From Eggerthellaceae bacterium UBA3686 (GTDB taxonomy: Bacteria; Actinomycetota; Coriobacteriia; Coriobacteriales; Eggerthellaceae): DNA of 26,884 nucleotides. The stretch lies in assembly GCA_002371495.1 (NCBI GenBank), contig DFIX01000013.1:39309-66192 (forward strand), in the 5' to 3' direction. The notes below the pieces were generated by a model. The model was not told where the DNA came from, did no database searches, and worked only from the letters and a program-made list of their open reading frames with translations. The position numbers and the translations under genes were made by a program. Shown here in pieces: positions 10,420-18,328 of the stretch. Every line of letters starts with the position of its first letter. Within the stretch, counting starts at the first letter, position 1.

Positions 10420-11688
10420 TCACTTTTTCGGGAAAACGACAAACGCCACGATGTAGGTAATAGCGAGCACGACCGCGCCGCCCCAGAAGACGAACGCGTA
10501 GCCAGTCGCGTCGATGACGGCGCCCCAGAACACCGACCCCAGGCCGATTCCCATGTCGTTCGCAAGCCCGTACAGCGCGCTTGCCGCACCGCGACGCTCG
10601 GTGGGCGCGCAGCGCACGCACACGGTGTTGTAAAGCGGAAACGCCAATCCCATAGAGAGCCCGAACAGGGCTCCAGCTGCATAGAACCACGGCTCCGAGC
10701 TCGTTATGGCAAGGATCGCGAAGCACGCGATGCCGCAGATCGTCGGAGCAACAAGCAAGACGCGCGGGCTGACGCCGTCGATGAGGCGGCCGCCTCCCAA
10801 ACGGATTGCCGTCATCGTAACCGCGGCGAAGACGAAGAACACGCCGGGCGCCGCCATGCCAACCTGCACACCGTATTTGCTGACGAAGCTGACAATAATG
10901 GCATACCCAAGGCAGCTCACGAGCATGGGGACGGCACCGGGGAGCGCGCCTTTCTCGAACAGGCGCCAAACAAGGGGGCGTCGACCCGTAGGGTCTTCGG
11001 CGCTCGTAGGCATACTGCCTGCAGCGCCCTCGGACGCGGAATCGGCACTGGCCCCTTCTGCATCGGACCTAGCGCTCCGGGCACCTCTGGCATAGGCCGA
11101 AGTCGGGTCAAGTCGTTCGGGATGCCTTTCGTATTTGCATGCGAAGCCGAGCACTACCAGGCCCAACGACACGATGGCCATGCCGGCGAAGAGCGTCTCG
11201 TGCCACGAGAACGAGAGTAACACGATGGCCAAGCTCGGACCGACCGCGAACCCGAGCGACTGCCCGAGTCCGTAATAGCCGAGCGCTTCGCCGAGTCTGG
11301 CCGCCGGCGCCACGTCCGCCGTAGCCGTCGAGGCCGCCGTGGTAAGCGCGCCAAATCCCGCACCTTGCACGGCGCGAAAGACGACTTGGGATTCCAAAAC
11401 GGGAAACGGCAGGACGCCCGCCGTGCCGACGAGCATGAGCGCTGCGCCTACAATCATGAAACCGCGCCTCGAACGTGCGTCGATCATGCGCCCGACCACG
11501 ATGCGCGTCACAGCTGCTGCAAGCGAGAACTCGAGTATGAGCATGCCCGCAAACGCATTGCTGCCGCCGAGCAGCGACACGTATATCGGCGTTCCGTTGT
11601 TCAGCCCCTGGCACCCGATGAACGCAAGAAGCGTCACGGCCAGGATGAGCACGAAATCACCCGTCCAAAGCTTGCTCGATTTCTTCAC
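10420..11688 (-). CDS. MFS transporter, substrate unknown
   Basis: A 422-residue, 12-helix major facilitator superfamily protein. The N-terminal half has the usual loop 2-3 signature (VGRMIDARSRRGFMIVGA) and the C-terminal half its repeat (GGRLIDGVSPRVLLVAP). Between helices 6 and 7 is a hydrophilic Ser/Ala/Glu loop of about 60 residues (about 215-275), unlike the rest of the protein. The likely start is the GTG at 11688 (MKKSSKLWTG), with AAGAAGATAGG immediately before. No gene beside it suggests a substrate; the small-molecule efflux-like MFS families are the closest impression. A long palindromic region separates it from proS upstream. Confidence 0.85.
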   Translation of the reverse strand: MKKSSKLWTGDFVLILAVTLLAFIGCQGLNNGTPIYVSLLGGSNAFAGMLILEFSLAAAVTRIVVGRMIDARSRRGFMIVGAALMLVGTAGVLPFPVLESQVVFRAVQGAGFGALTTAASTATADVAPAARLGEALGYYGLGQSLGFAVGPSLAIVLLSFSWHETLFAGMAIVSLGLVVLGFACKYERHPERLDPTSAYARGARSARSDAEGASADSASEGAAGSMPTSAEDPTGRRPLVWRLFEKGALPGAVPMLVSCLGYAIIVSFVSKYGVQVGMAAPGVFFVFAAVTMTAIRLGGGRLIDGVSPRVLLVAPTICGIACFAILAITSSEPWFYAAGALFGLSMGLAFPLYNTVCVRCAPTERRGAASALYGLANDMGIGLGSVFWGAVIDATGYAFVFWGGAVVLAITYIVAFVVFPKK

Positions 11689-11713
11689 CCTATCATCTTC
11701 TTAATCAAAAGGC

Positions 11714-11874
11714 GACAACGGGGACGTAGCCCGTTGCCATGCTTCCTTGCGTATTCTAATTGTCCGCCACCCTTAACACGCACCATGGACCTCTGCAGCG
11801 AAAAAGCATGGCAATCCATCTCTTTCGCATGAGGATGGTGAGCCAAAAAGACAACGTGCTACATCCCCGTCGTC
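11714..11874. repeat. Long intergenic palindromic element downstream of proS
   Basis: The segment 11714-11738 pairs with 11850-11874 at 21 of 25 positions, and a second imperfect dyad lies inside (CACCAT ... ATGGTG, CCTC/GAGG, GCGAAA/TTTCGC, about 11781-11840). The left end can also fold on itself (CAACGGG/CCCGTTG). A related stretch, GCCCGTTGTCACGCTTC, is repeated at 11877-11893 next to the proS stop, matching GCCCGTTGCCATGCTTC at 11729-11745. The 160-190 nt element fills the gap between proS and the MFS gene. Confidence 0.6.
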
Positions 11875-11894
11875 TGGCCCGTTGTCACGCTTCG

Positions 11895-13640
11895 TTAGGC
11901 GAAGAGCTCGTCGAACGGGTTGACTTCGCCGGCATGCAGAGCGCGTGCGGCGCCTTCGAGCTGCGATGCGAGCGAATCGAGCTCGAAATCGCGCTTCTCG
12001 CCCGTACGGCGAAGCTTGACCTCGACCTTGCCCTCGGCAAGGCCGCGCTTGCCCACGACCACCTGCAAAGGCCAGCCAATCAGGTCCGCATCGGCGAACT
12101 TCACGCCTGCACGCTCCTTGCGGTCGTCGATGGCGACTTCGAAACCGAGCGCCTGCAAATCCTCGGCGATCTTCTGTGCGGCAGGATGCACGGTATCGTC
12201 GTTAACAGCCAGCGGCACGACGCAGATGTGCGCCGGCGCGATGGAAGCGGGCCAGATGATTCCAGCGTCGTCGTGATACTGCTCGACGACTGCCGCCATC
12301 GAGCGCGAGACGCCCACGCCGTAGCAGCCCATGATGAAGGGCTTCTCGGTGCCGTCCTCGTCCATGAACGTCGCACCCATGCTCTCGGAATACTTGGTGC
12401 CGAGCTGGAAGACCTGGCTGACCTCGATGCCGCGAGCGCCCTCGAGCGCCTTGCCGCACGCGGGGCACGCGTCGCCCGGCTTGACCTCGCACAAATCAGC
12501 CCAGCCGTCGACCTTGAAGTCGACGCCGTTACGGGCGCCCACGTAGTGGAAGCCATCCTCGTTGGCGCCGACCGCCCACTGGGCCACATCCTTGAGGTTC
12601 CAGTCCGCGATGACGCGCACGCCCTCAGGCAGCCCGACCGGACCCATCGAGCCCTTGAACAGGCCCGCGCTTTCCATTTCCTCGTCGGTGAGCAGCTCGA
12701 AGCCGGGCACCGCCCGGTTGGCCTTGATGTCGTTGAGCTCGTGGTCGCCGGGCACGAAGAAGACGACGATGTTGCCGTCTGCGTCCTTGCCCGAGAGCGC
12801 CTTCATGCACGACGTCTCGGGGATACCCAAGAACGTCGCGAGCTCTTCGATCGTATGCACGCCCGGCGTCGAGACCTTCTGCATGCCATCGCGCTCGTAC
12901 ATCGTGGCAGCGCAGCGGCACTCGCCGGCCTCGGCGTCGGCGGCGTACCCGCACTCGCAGTGCACGATCTCGGCCTCGCCGTACTCGGCGAGCGCCATGA
13001 ACTCGGTCGTGACCTTGCCGCCGATCTGGCCGGAGTCGGCCTCGACTGCACGCCAGACCAGGCCCAGGCGGTCGCATATGCGCTCATAGGCGCCGCTCAT
13101 GTCATCGTAGGTCTCTTGCAGCGATTCCTGCGTGGCATGGAAGCTGTAGGCGTCCTTCATCAGAAACTCGCGGCTGCGCATGAGGCCGAAGCGCGGGCGA
13201 ATCTCGTCGCGGAACTTCACCTGCGTCTGGTACAGTGATACGGGCAGCTGCTTGTAGCTGCGCAGCTCGTTGCGCACGAGCGAGGTGATGAGCTCCTCGT
13301 GTGTGGGCCCAAGGCAGTATTCCACGCCATGGCGGTCGGTCATGCGCGCGAGCTCGGGGCCGTAATCGTCCCAACGGCCCGATTCGTGCCAGATCTCGGC
13401 CGGCTGCACGAACGGCATAAGGATCTGCTGCGCGCCGATGTTGTCCATCTCCTCGTTGACGATGGCCTCGACCTTGTTGAGCACCTTCATGCCAAGCGGC
13501 AGAAACGAGTACAGACCGGCCGCGTTCTTGCGCATCATGCCCGCGCGCAGAAGCAGGCGATGGCTCGCGAGCTCGGCGTCGGACGGGTCTTCCTTCAGGG
13601 TGGGCGCATAGGCGCGGCTCATCCGCATGATTGCTGTCAT
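11895..13640 (-). CDS. proS: Prolyl-tRNA synthetase (bacterial type with editing domain)
   Basis: A class II aminoacyl-tRNA synthetase that charges tRNA-Pro, 581 residues from the chosen ATG at 13640 (MTAIMRMSRAYAPT), which has AAGGGG about 8 nt upstream; the frame extends to 13706 without a start signal. Catalytic motifs are GPTHEELIT, motif 2 (FRDEIRPRFGLMRSREFLMKDAYSF) and motif 3 (MGCYGVGVSRSMAAVVEQ). The INS editing domain, which removes mis-charged alanine, is present with its Lys (SCMKALSG) and His (PGDHELNDIKA). Cys pairs HCECGYAAD and CPACG flank the insertion, as in many bacterial ProRS. An anticodon-binding domain follows from about residue 475. It has its own promoter downstream of ispG. 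Confidence 0.97.
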   Translation of the reverse strand: MTAIMRMSRAYAPTLKEDPSDAELASHRLLLRAGMMRKNAAGLYSFLPLGMKVLNKVEAIVNEEMDNIGAQQILMPFVQPAEIWHESGRWDDYGPELARMTDRHGVEYCLGPTHEELITSLVRNELRSYKQLPVSLYQTQVKFRDEIRPRFGLMRSREFLMKDAYSFHATQESLQETYDDMSGAYERICDRLGLVWRAVEADSGQIGGKVTTEFMALAEYGEAEIVHCECGYAADAEAGECRCAATMYERDGMQKVSTPGVHTIEELATFLGIPETSCMKALSGKDADGNIVVFFVPGDHELNDIKANRAVPGFELLTDEEMESAGLFKGSMGPVGLPEGVRVIADWNLKDVAQWAVGANEDGFHYVGARNGVDFKVDGWADLCEVKPGDACPACGKALEGARGIEVSQVFQLGTKYSESMGATFMDEDGTEKPFIMGCYGVGVSRSMAAVVEQYHDDAGIIWPASIAPAHICVVPLAVNDDTVHPAAQKIAEDLQALGFEVAIDDRKERAGVKFADADLIGWPLQVVVGKRGLAEGKVEVKLRRTGEKRDFELDSLASQLEGAARALHAGEVNPFDELFA

Positions 13641-13711
13641 GGTGTTTCCCCTTCTTCGTAAAGCGCGGCACCTCGATTTGCGCCGCGACATAGGCAAAAG
13701 CAGCAATTGGT

Positions 13712-13740
13712 TATTGTATCGGGTGTTAGCGCTTCATGCA
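13712..13740 (-). promoter_or_regulatory. Predicted promoter of proS
   Basis: The minus strand has TTGCAT (13735-13740), a 17-nt spacer and TACAAT (13712-13717). The start is predicted near 13705, with a leader of about 65 nt. That is too short for a T-box, and no T-box sequence was seen. Confidence 0.5.
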
Positions 13741-13795
13741 AAGCGTACAACGATTACGCAGAAGGACGCCCAAATGCGGCAACGGGGATGACAAC

Positions 13796-13867
13796 GGGAG
13801 CGGAGGTTTGCTCACGGCGTTTCCCATATGCAGTGCAGAATCTGCCCTCGAACAAACCCCCGCCCCC
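13796..13867. repeat. Hairpin region between ispG and proS (terminator-like)
   Basis: Two 15-nt arms, 13796-13810 and 13853-13867, pair at 13 of 15 positions (GAGGTTTG against CAAACCCCC). The loop contains the small dyad GCAGA-ATCTGC. It lies 16 bp after the ispG stop in the direction of transcription, so it may end the ispG message, although no T-run follows. Confidence 0.45.
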
Positions 13868-13882
13868 TGTTCTCGCTCCGGG

Positions 13883-14932
13883 TTACGCGAGCTCTTCCAT
13901 AAGGGCGTCGACAATTTGGTCTTCGGGAACCTTTCGCACGACCTCGCCCTTCACGAAAACGGCGCCCGAACCCTTGCCACAGGCTACGCCGATGTCAGCG
14001 TCGCGCGCCTCGCCGGGGCCGTTGACGATGCATCCCATGACGGCCACCTTGACCGGCGCTTTTACTGAGCGCAGGCGCTCTTCGACCTTCGCGGCCAGGT
14101 CTATGAGGTTCACCTGGCAACGCCCGCAGGTCGGGCAGCTAATGAGCTCGGGACCGCGACGCCGCAGGTCGAGTGCCGAAAGCAACGCCCAACACGCCCT
14201 GACTTCGTTGACGGGGTCATCGGTGAGCGAAATGCGCAACGTGTCGCCGATGCCCTGCTCGAGCAGGATGCCGAGCCCACTTGCGGACTTGATGATGCCC
14301 TGGAACTGCGTGCCCGCCTCGGTGACCCCGATATGCAGGGGAATATGCGGCAGGTCGGATGCGAGTTGCCGATACGTCTGCACCGTGGTCATAACGTCAT
14401 GTGCCTTGGCAGAAACGACCAGGTCGGTAAAGCCACATTTCTCGCAGAAGCGCGCGTACTGGGCGGCGGATGCGGCGAGCTTCTGCGGAAGCGTCAGGTC
14501 AGTGCGTGCTGCGAGCTCTTGGTCGAGCGAGCCCGCATTGACGCCGATCCGAATGGGAATGCCGGCCTCGCGTGCGGCGTCGAGCACAGGAACCGTCGCA
14601 TCGAGACCTCCGATATTGCCGGGGTTGATCCTCAGCTTCGCAGCCCCGCGCTTCGCGGCCTGGATGGCTATTTCGGGATCGAAGTGTATGTCGGCCACGA
14701 CCGGCAGAGGCGACTTTTCGCACACGCCCTCGAACGCATCGAGGCAGTCGCGGCGCGGGATGGCCATGCGCACGACCTCGCAACCCGCCTCGGCGAGCGA
14801 ATCGATCTGGCGCAGATTTGCCTCGACATCGTCAGCGCGCGCGTTTAACATCGACTGCACCACTACAGGAGCGCCTCCGCCAAGCGGAACGTTTCCAACC
14901 ATGACCTGGTGCGTTTTGCTATTCGGATTCAC
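13883..14932 (-). CDS. ispG: 4-hydroxy-3-methylbut-2-en-1-yl diphosphate synthase (IspG/GcpE)
   Basis: A [4Fe-4S] enzyme of the methylerythritol phosphate isoprenoid pathway that reductively opens methylerythritol cyclodiphosphate to HMBPP. At 349 residues it is the short bacterial form. The TIM-barrel part has VVADIHFDPEIAIQAA, KLRINPGNIG and the IGVNAGSLD block. The C-terminal cluster domain has the Cys ligands in ISCPTCGRCQVNL and the GCIVNGPGEA loop. The substrate loop near residue 27 reads QSMLNARADD instead of the more usual QSMTNT. The listed start is a GTG very close to GGGGAG; an ATG at 14902 is the alternative. It lies 72 bp downstream of the rseP-like gene, in the common rseP-ispG-proS order. 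Confidence 0.96.
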   Translation of the reverse strand: MNPNSKTHQVMVGNVPLGGGAPVVVQSMLNARADDVEANLRQIDSLAEAGCEVVRMAIPRRDCLDAFEGVCEKSPLPVVADIHFDPEIAIQAAKRGAAKLRINPGNIGGLDATVPVLDAAREAGIPIRIGVNAGSLDQELAARTDLTLPQKLAASAAQYARFCEKCGFTDLVVSAKAHDVMTTVQTYRQLASDLPHIPLHIGVTEAGTQFQGIIKSASGLGILLEQGIGDTLRISLTDDPVNEVRACWALLSALDLRRRGPELISCPTCGRCQVNLIDLAAKVEERLRSVKAPVKVAVMGCIVNGPGEARDADIGVACGKGSGAVFVKGEVVRKVPEDQIVDALMEELA

Positions 14933-15004
14933 AACTCCCCCGTTCGTCGGTTACATGCATGATTGTAATACACCGAACCGGAGGGGACATACACAAGCGG
15001 TCCG

Positions 15005-16279
15005 CTACCAGTTGCCGAAGATGAAGCGCTGGATGTCCTGGTTCATCATGATGATGAAGAACAGCATGAACAGGGCCATGCCCGCGAACGACAGGTAGTT
15101 CATGGCGCGCACGCCCACAACCTTGCGGCGAATGCGCTGGTAGACTTCGATGACAAAGCGGCCGCCGTCGAGCGGCGGGATCGGCAGCAGGTTCATGACG
15201 CCGAGCGAGACCGACAGCATAGCCGTGAACGACAGCACGCTCGCAAGCCCAGCCTCGAACGCCGACTTCGACATGACGGCGATGCCGACAACCGACGTGG
15301 AATTCGAGACCGTCTCGGCCGCAGTCTGCGGGTTGAACAGGCCGGCCACCGCCTGCACGACCATGCCTATGTACATGAACCCGGCCTCGATGGCGCGCAG
15401 CGGCGACACGACGATGTGGGACACCTCGCCCGTTTGCGTGTTTTGGTAGTCGAACCCGATGACCGAGTAGATTACCACGAAGGCAACCATCGCGAACAGG
15501 AGGTTAACCCCGGGGCCCGCGAGCAAGATAACGATGCGCTTCCACGACGGAAGCGAGCGGTACTGCTGGCGGTACTCGGCCTGGAACGCCGCCTTCGGAT
15601 CTGCAAGAGGCGCAGGCTCGCCCTCTTTCAGCACGCGCACACGCTGGTCCAAATCGTGGGCAACCTTTTCGGCGGCTGCTACGTCTGATATAACGCCTGG
15701 TGTTGCAGCAGTTGTTTCTTTCACCGCATCCTGTGCTTCGACCGCGTCCAAAGCGCCCTTCGCATGCGTCTGATCGGCGATGGCTGCGATCACATCACGC
15801 GGCCCGTCTGATTCTTGCACCTTCTTCAAGCGCCTGAGTTGGCGATTCGTAGGTTTTCGCTCGGGCACACGGTAGACGTTGAACTCGTCGGTCTTCTTCG
15901 GACCGATGATGGTCCCCCACTCCACCAGCTCCTCGAGGGCTTCGTACGCCTCGTCGTCGGTGCAGCCGCAGTCGGCGGCAACGTCTTCCATGAGCGCCGT
16001 ACCGCGGGCATAGACGCTTGTCATGGCGGATTGCAGGTACGGTGACATCGGCCCGGGCTCCATGCCGCATACACGCGCATACCCGCCGAGAGGTATTGCC
16101 GTTACACCGAATTTCGTTTCGCCGCGCTGCACGCCGATATGCGGCCCGGGAAGTCCGATCATGAACTCGGAAACGCGCACGCCGAACGCCCGCGCAGCGA
16201 TGAAGTGCCCGCCCTCGTGGATGGCCACAAGGAAGCCGAGCACGATCGTCGCTGCAAGAATTGTAAGCAAAATGTCCAT
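15005..16279 (-). CDS. rseP: RseP/RasP-type site-2 intramembrane metalloprotease, PDZ-less variant
   Basis: A 424-residue M50 zinc protease that cuts membrane proteins within the bilayer. Helix 1 carries the active-site HEGGH (H21, H25), followed by the GETKFGVTAIPLGGYARV reentrant hairpin. AGPGVNLLFA marks helix 2 (about 248-276) and NLLPIPPLDGG (363-373) supplies the metal-binding Asp. The PDZ domain normally found between helices 2 and 3 is missing, because only a short segment separates helix 2 from the later helices. Instead, residues about 75-245 between helix 1 and helix 2 form a soluble insertion with a compact helical segment (about 86-140, winged-helix-like) and a long charged stretch. 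The start is the ATG at 16279; the earlier ATG at 16306 would overlap the -10 box. Confidence 0.88.
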   Translation of the reverse strand: MDILLTILAATIVLGFLVAIHEGGHFIAARAFGVRVSEFMIGLPGPHIGVQRGETKFGVTAIPLGGYARVCGMEPGPMSPYLQSAMTSVYARGTALMEDVAADCGCTDDEAYEALEELVEWGTIIGPKKTDEFNVYRVPERKPTNRQLRRLKKVQESDGPRDVIAAIADQTHAKGALDAVEAQDAVKETTAATPGVISDVAAAEKVAHDLDQRVRVLKEGEPAPLADPKAAFQAEYRQQYRSLPSWKRIVILLAGPGVNLLFAMVAFVVIYSVIGFDYQNTQTGEVSHIVVSPLRAIEAGFMYIGMVVQAVAGLFNPQTAAETVSNSTSVVGIAVMSKSAFEAGLASVLSFTAMLSVSLGVMNLLPIPPLDGGRFVIEVYQRIRRKVVGVRAMNYLSFAGMALFMLFFIIMMNQDIQRFIFGNW

Positions 16280-16285
16280 GGCGGC

Positions 16286-16291
16286 ATTATA
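16286..16291 (-). promoter_or_regulatory. TATAAT -10 box giving a leaderless rseP mRNA
   Basis: A perfect TATAAT on the minus strand (16291-16286) is followed by GCCGCC and then the ATG at 16279. The 6-nt spacing is identical to that before the capA-like gene. There is no Shine-Dalgarno, so translation probably starts at the 5' end of the mRNA. The -35 region is weak. Confidence 0.6.
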
Positions 16292-16346
16292 CGTGCCTCG
16301 GAACACGCGTTGCCGACGCGTAACCCTAACGCCACAGCAAAACGAA

Positions 16347-16380
16347 AAGGTTCCAAACGGAATGCCCCGCTTGGAACCTT
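16347..16380 (-). terminator. Terminator behind the MFS pseudogene
   Basis: AAGGTTCCAA (16347-16356) and TTGGAACCTT (16371-16380) form a 10-bp perfect stem. On the minus strand it is followed by TTCGTTTTGC. The stem base AAGGTTCCA is shared with the terminator of the intact MFS paralogue at 16762-16796, so the pseudogene seems to have been copied together with its terminator. Confidence 0.65.
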
Positions 16381-16504
16381 ACCTGTTCATTTTGGTCCAA
16401 CGCTTTGCCCAAATGCGAAGCGCTTGCCTTCACACGGGACCGCAAATCAGCCTGCTTCGCCGCGTGTCAATATTTAGATGCGCAAACGGGGAGACTCCCT
16501 TTTC

Positions 16505-16680
16505 ACACTTTATCTTCAGCAGCTTGAAGCATTCGACGAACGAACCCTCGACGCCGTAGTCGGCCTCGCGGGTGTCGGGCATCTTGCACAGGAGCATGAA
16601 CAGCACGAGCGGGGCGGCGAAGCTCACGAGATACGTCACGATCCAGATGACCCAGGCGTAGCGCGGCGAAAAGTACCAAA
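16505..16680 (-). pseudogene. Decayed MFS transporter copy (paralogue of 16842-18203)
   Basis: The minus strand encodes PRYAWVIWIVTYLVSFAAPL joined directly to VLFMLLCKMPDTREADYG and then VEGSFVECFKLLK. In the intact gene next door these pieces are about residues 32-50 (PRYAWIVWIVTFLVSFAAPL) and 214-244 (LILFMIFCKMPDTREADYG..). About 160 codons are therefore deleted in frame. Both parents have GAGCG at the joint, so a microhomology deletion is likely. The homology ends after KIK, the downstream sequence is unrelated, and no start codon with a ribosome binding site is present. It is a dead fragment, probably from a tandem duplication. Confidence 0.85.
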
Positions 16681-16761
16681 CGATGAGCTGGGATAATCAA
16701 ATGAGTCGGTCTACCAGGTAAGGTGACTCACGGCTAAAAGCACATCCCCCGCAGACAAAGA

Positions 16762-16796
16762 AAGGTTCCAGATGGGGATAATCCATCTGGAACCTT
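16762..16796 (-). terminator. Rho-independent-type terminator of the MFS gene
   Basis: A 14-bp perfect stem, AAGGTTCCAGATGG (16762-16775) with CCATCTGGAACCTT (16783-16796), 7-nt loop. It lies 45 bp after the MFS stop on the minus strand and is followed by TCTTTGTCT. It resembles the hairpin at 16347-16380. Confidence 0.75.
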
Positions 16797-16841
16797 CGGA
16801 GTGCGCTTGCCGTGCAGATTCAGTGTCGCACGAACCGTTCT

Positions 16842-18203
16842 CTACTGGTTCTTCTGCGCCTCGCGCAGCTTCTGGTACTCGGAGTTCTTACCCGGGTGGA
16901 TGAAGAGCGCGCAGATTAGCATGATGACCGACAGCGGGACGATGGTCGTGAGGCAAGCATCCCAGTACGGGGTGCCGGCGTCGATGAGGCCGCCGTAAAT
17001 CGGGCTGAAGCAGTTGCCGATGCACTGCATGAACTGCAGCATCGCCATACCCATGGTCGCAGACATCGCCGACTGGTGCATGATGGCCGGCGCGAGCGGA
17101 CGCAAGCCGCCGCCACCAAGGCCGGCACAGATGCCCATGAGCACGATGCCCGCCCAGCACATGGGCACGGACTCGGTCTGGAACATCAGGTAGAAGCAGA
17201 ACAGGTAGATGACTGCCACCGAAATGGGCACGAGGCGCTTCAGGTGGTGCGGTAGCGCAGCGCAAATGGCTCCGCCAGCCGGGTTCGACACGATGCCCAC
17301 GCCCGTTACGACTGCAAGTCCTAGGCCAGCGGATGCTGCATCCCAACCGAATCCGGGAGGAACCGCATCGGGGGCCGTCTGCAAGAAGTTCGGCAGGTAC
17401 GTGTTGACGATGCCGGTCTGGCCTGCGATGAACACGAAGAACACGATGCCGAGCAGCCAGATGTTCTTGTTCTTGAGCAGCGAGAAGCACTCGAGGAACG
17501 AGCCCTCGACACCGTAGTCGGCCTCGCGGGTGTCGGGCATCTTGCAGAAGATCATGAACAGGATGAGCGCCACGGTCGCGAAGATGACGACGAACATGAA
17601 CACGCCCTGCCATCCGTAAACCGGTGCGATCGCCGGGCACAGGATGGAATCGAGCGTGATTGAAAGCGGCACCCAGCAGCACCAAAGCCCCAGCATGACG
17701 CCGCGGGTCTTCTCGGGGAACCACAGCGTGATGATGGTGGGCGCTGCGACGCCGGTAAGGCCGATGCCGAGGCCCTCGATGAAGCGGCCGACGTAGAGGG
17801 CGGTGACGTTGGTGCCGGCGACGAGCGGAATAACGCCGCCGATGATAACGCCGAGCGTAGCCACGAAGACCGTTGCCTTCAGGCCCAGCTTACGGCAGAT
17901 GAACGCCGCCGGAAACGCCAGCACGATGCCGATGAGGCTCACGCAGGTCATCAGCATGCCAAAGCCCGCCGCGTCCATCATGAAGCCGCCCTCGGGGCTT
18001 ACCCCGGGAACGTAGATGAACCACAGCGGAATGGAGACGAGCTTAAATTGCCCGAGCGGAGCGGCGAAGCTCACGAGGAACGTCACGATCCAGACGATCC
18101 ACGCATAGCGCGGCGTCTTGCCCTCCGATTTGGTGATGTACGACGACGCAGTTGGCGTGAGCGGACCCGACATCGTCATGGGTTCTTGGGTTTTCCCCTC
18201 CAT
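16842..18203 (-). CDS. MFS transporter associated with the Mo-enzyme cluster
   Basis: A 453-residue, 12-helix MFS permease. The start has AGAGGT 7 nt before the ATG. After a 35-residue hydrophilic N-terminus come the helices; the loop 2-3 signature is RKLGLKATVFVATLGV and helix 5 contains GLGIGLTGVAAPTIITLWFPEKTRG. The central loop carries CKMPDTREADYGVEGS. MFS genes of this kind are often found beside DMSO-reductase-family enzymes in Eggerthellaceae, where uptake or exchange of the enzyme's substrate and product is the natural guess; the substrate is not readable from the sequence. A strong hairpin separates it from the Cys-rich gene upstream, so it may have its own promoter. A degraded copy lies directly downstream. 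Confidence 0.88.
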   Translation of the reverse strand: MEGKTQEPMTMSGPLTPTASSYITKSEGKTPRYAWIVWIVTFLVSFAAPLGQFKLVSIPLWFIYVPGVSPEGGFMMDAAGFGMLMTCVSLIGIVLAFPAAFICRKLGLKATVFVATLGVIIGGVIPLVAGTNVTALYVGRFIEGLGIGLTGVAAPTIITLWFPEKTRGVMLGLWCCWVPLSITLDSILCPAIAPVYGWQGVFMFVVIFATVALILFMIFCKMPDTREADYGVEGSFLECFSLLKNKNIWLLGIVFFVFIAGQTGIVNTYLPNFLQTAPDAVPPGFGWDAASAGLGLAVVTGVGIVSNPAGGAICAALPHHLKRLVPISVAVIYLFCFYLMFQTESVPMCWAGIVLMGICAGLGGGGLRPLAPAIMHQSAMSATMGMAMLQFMQCIGNCFSPIYGGLIDAGTPYWDACLTTIVPLSVIMLICALFIHPGKNSEYQKLREAQKNQ

Positions 18204-18280
18204 TTGAATTACCTCTATCCTTTACGGGAAGTTACAGATATTGGCTTACCAAGTCGTGCGATCGGGGCACCCCTTCAATA

Positions 18281-18307
18281 GCCCGAAGAGGAGCGTCCTC
18301 TTCGGGC
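18281..18307 (-). terminator. Strong hairpin between the Cys-rich gene and the MFS gene
   Basis: A perfect 12-bp stem, GCCCGAAGAGGA (18281-18292) with TCCTCTTCGGGC (18296-18307), 3-nt loop, 22 bp after the stop of the upstream gene. The sequence after it on the minus strand (TATTGAAG) is only weakly T-rich, so it may be a partial terminator or an mRNA stabiliser. Confidence 0.6.
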
Positions 18308-18328
18308 TCATCGCACGTAAATGCAACG

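Noticed and set aside
11760..13238. 492-codon open frame opposite proS
   Set aside because: Antisense shadow; proS is complete with all motifs on the minus strand.
13641..13711. T-box leader for proS
   Set aside because: The leader is only about 65 nt and no T-box sequence or specifier stem was seen.
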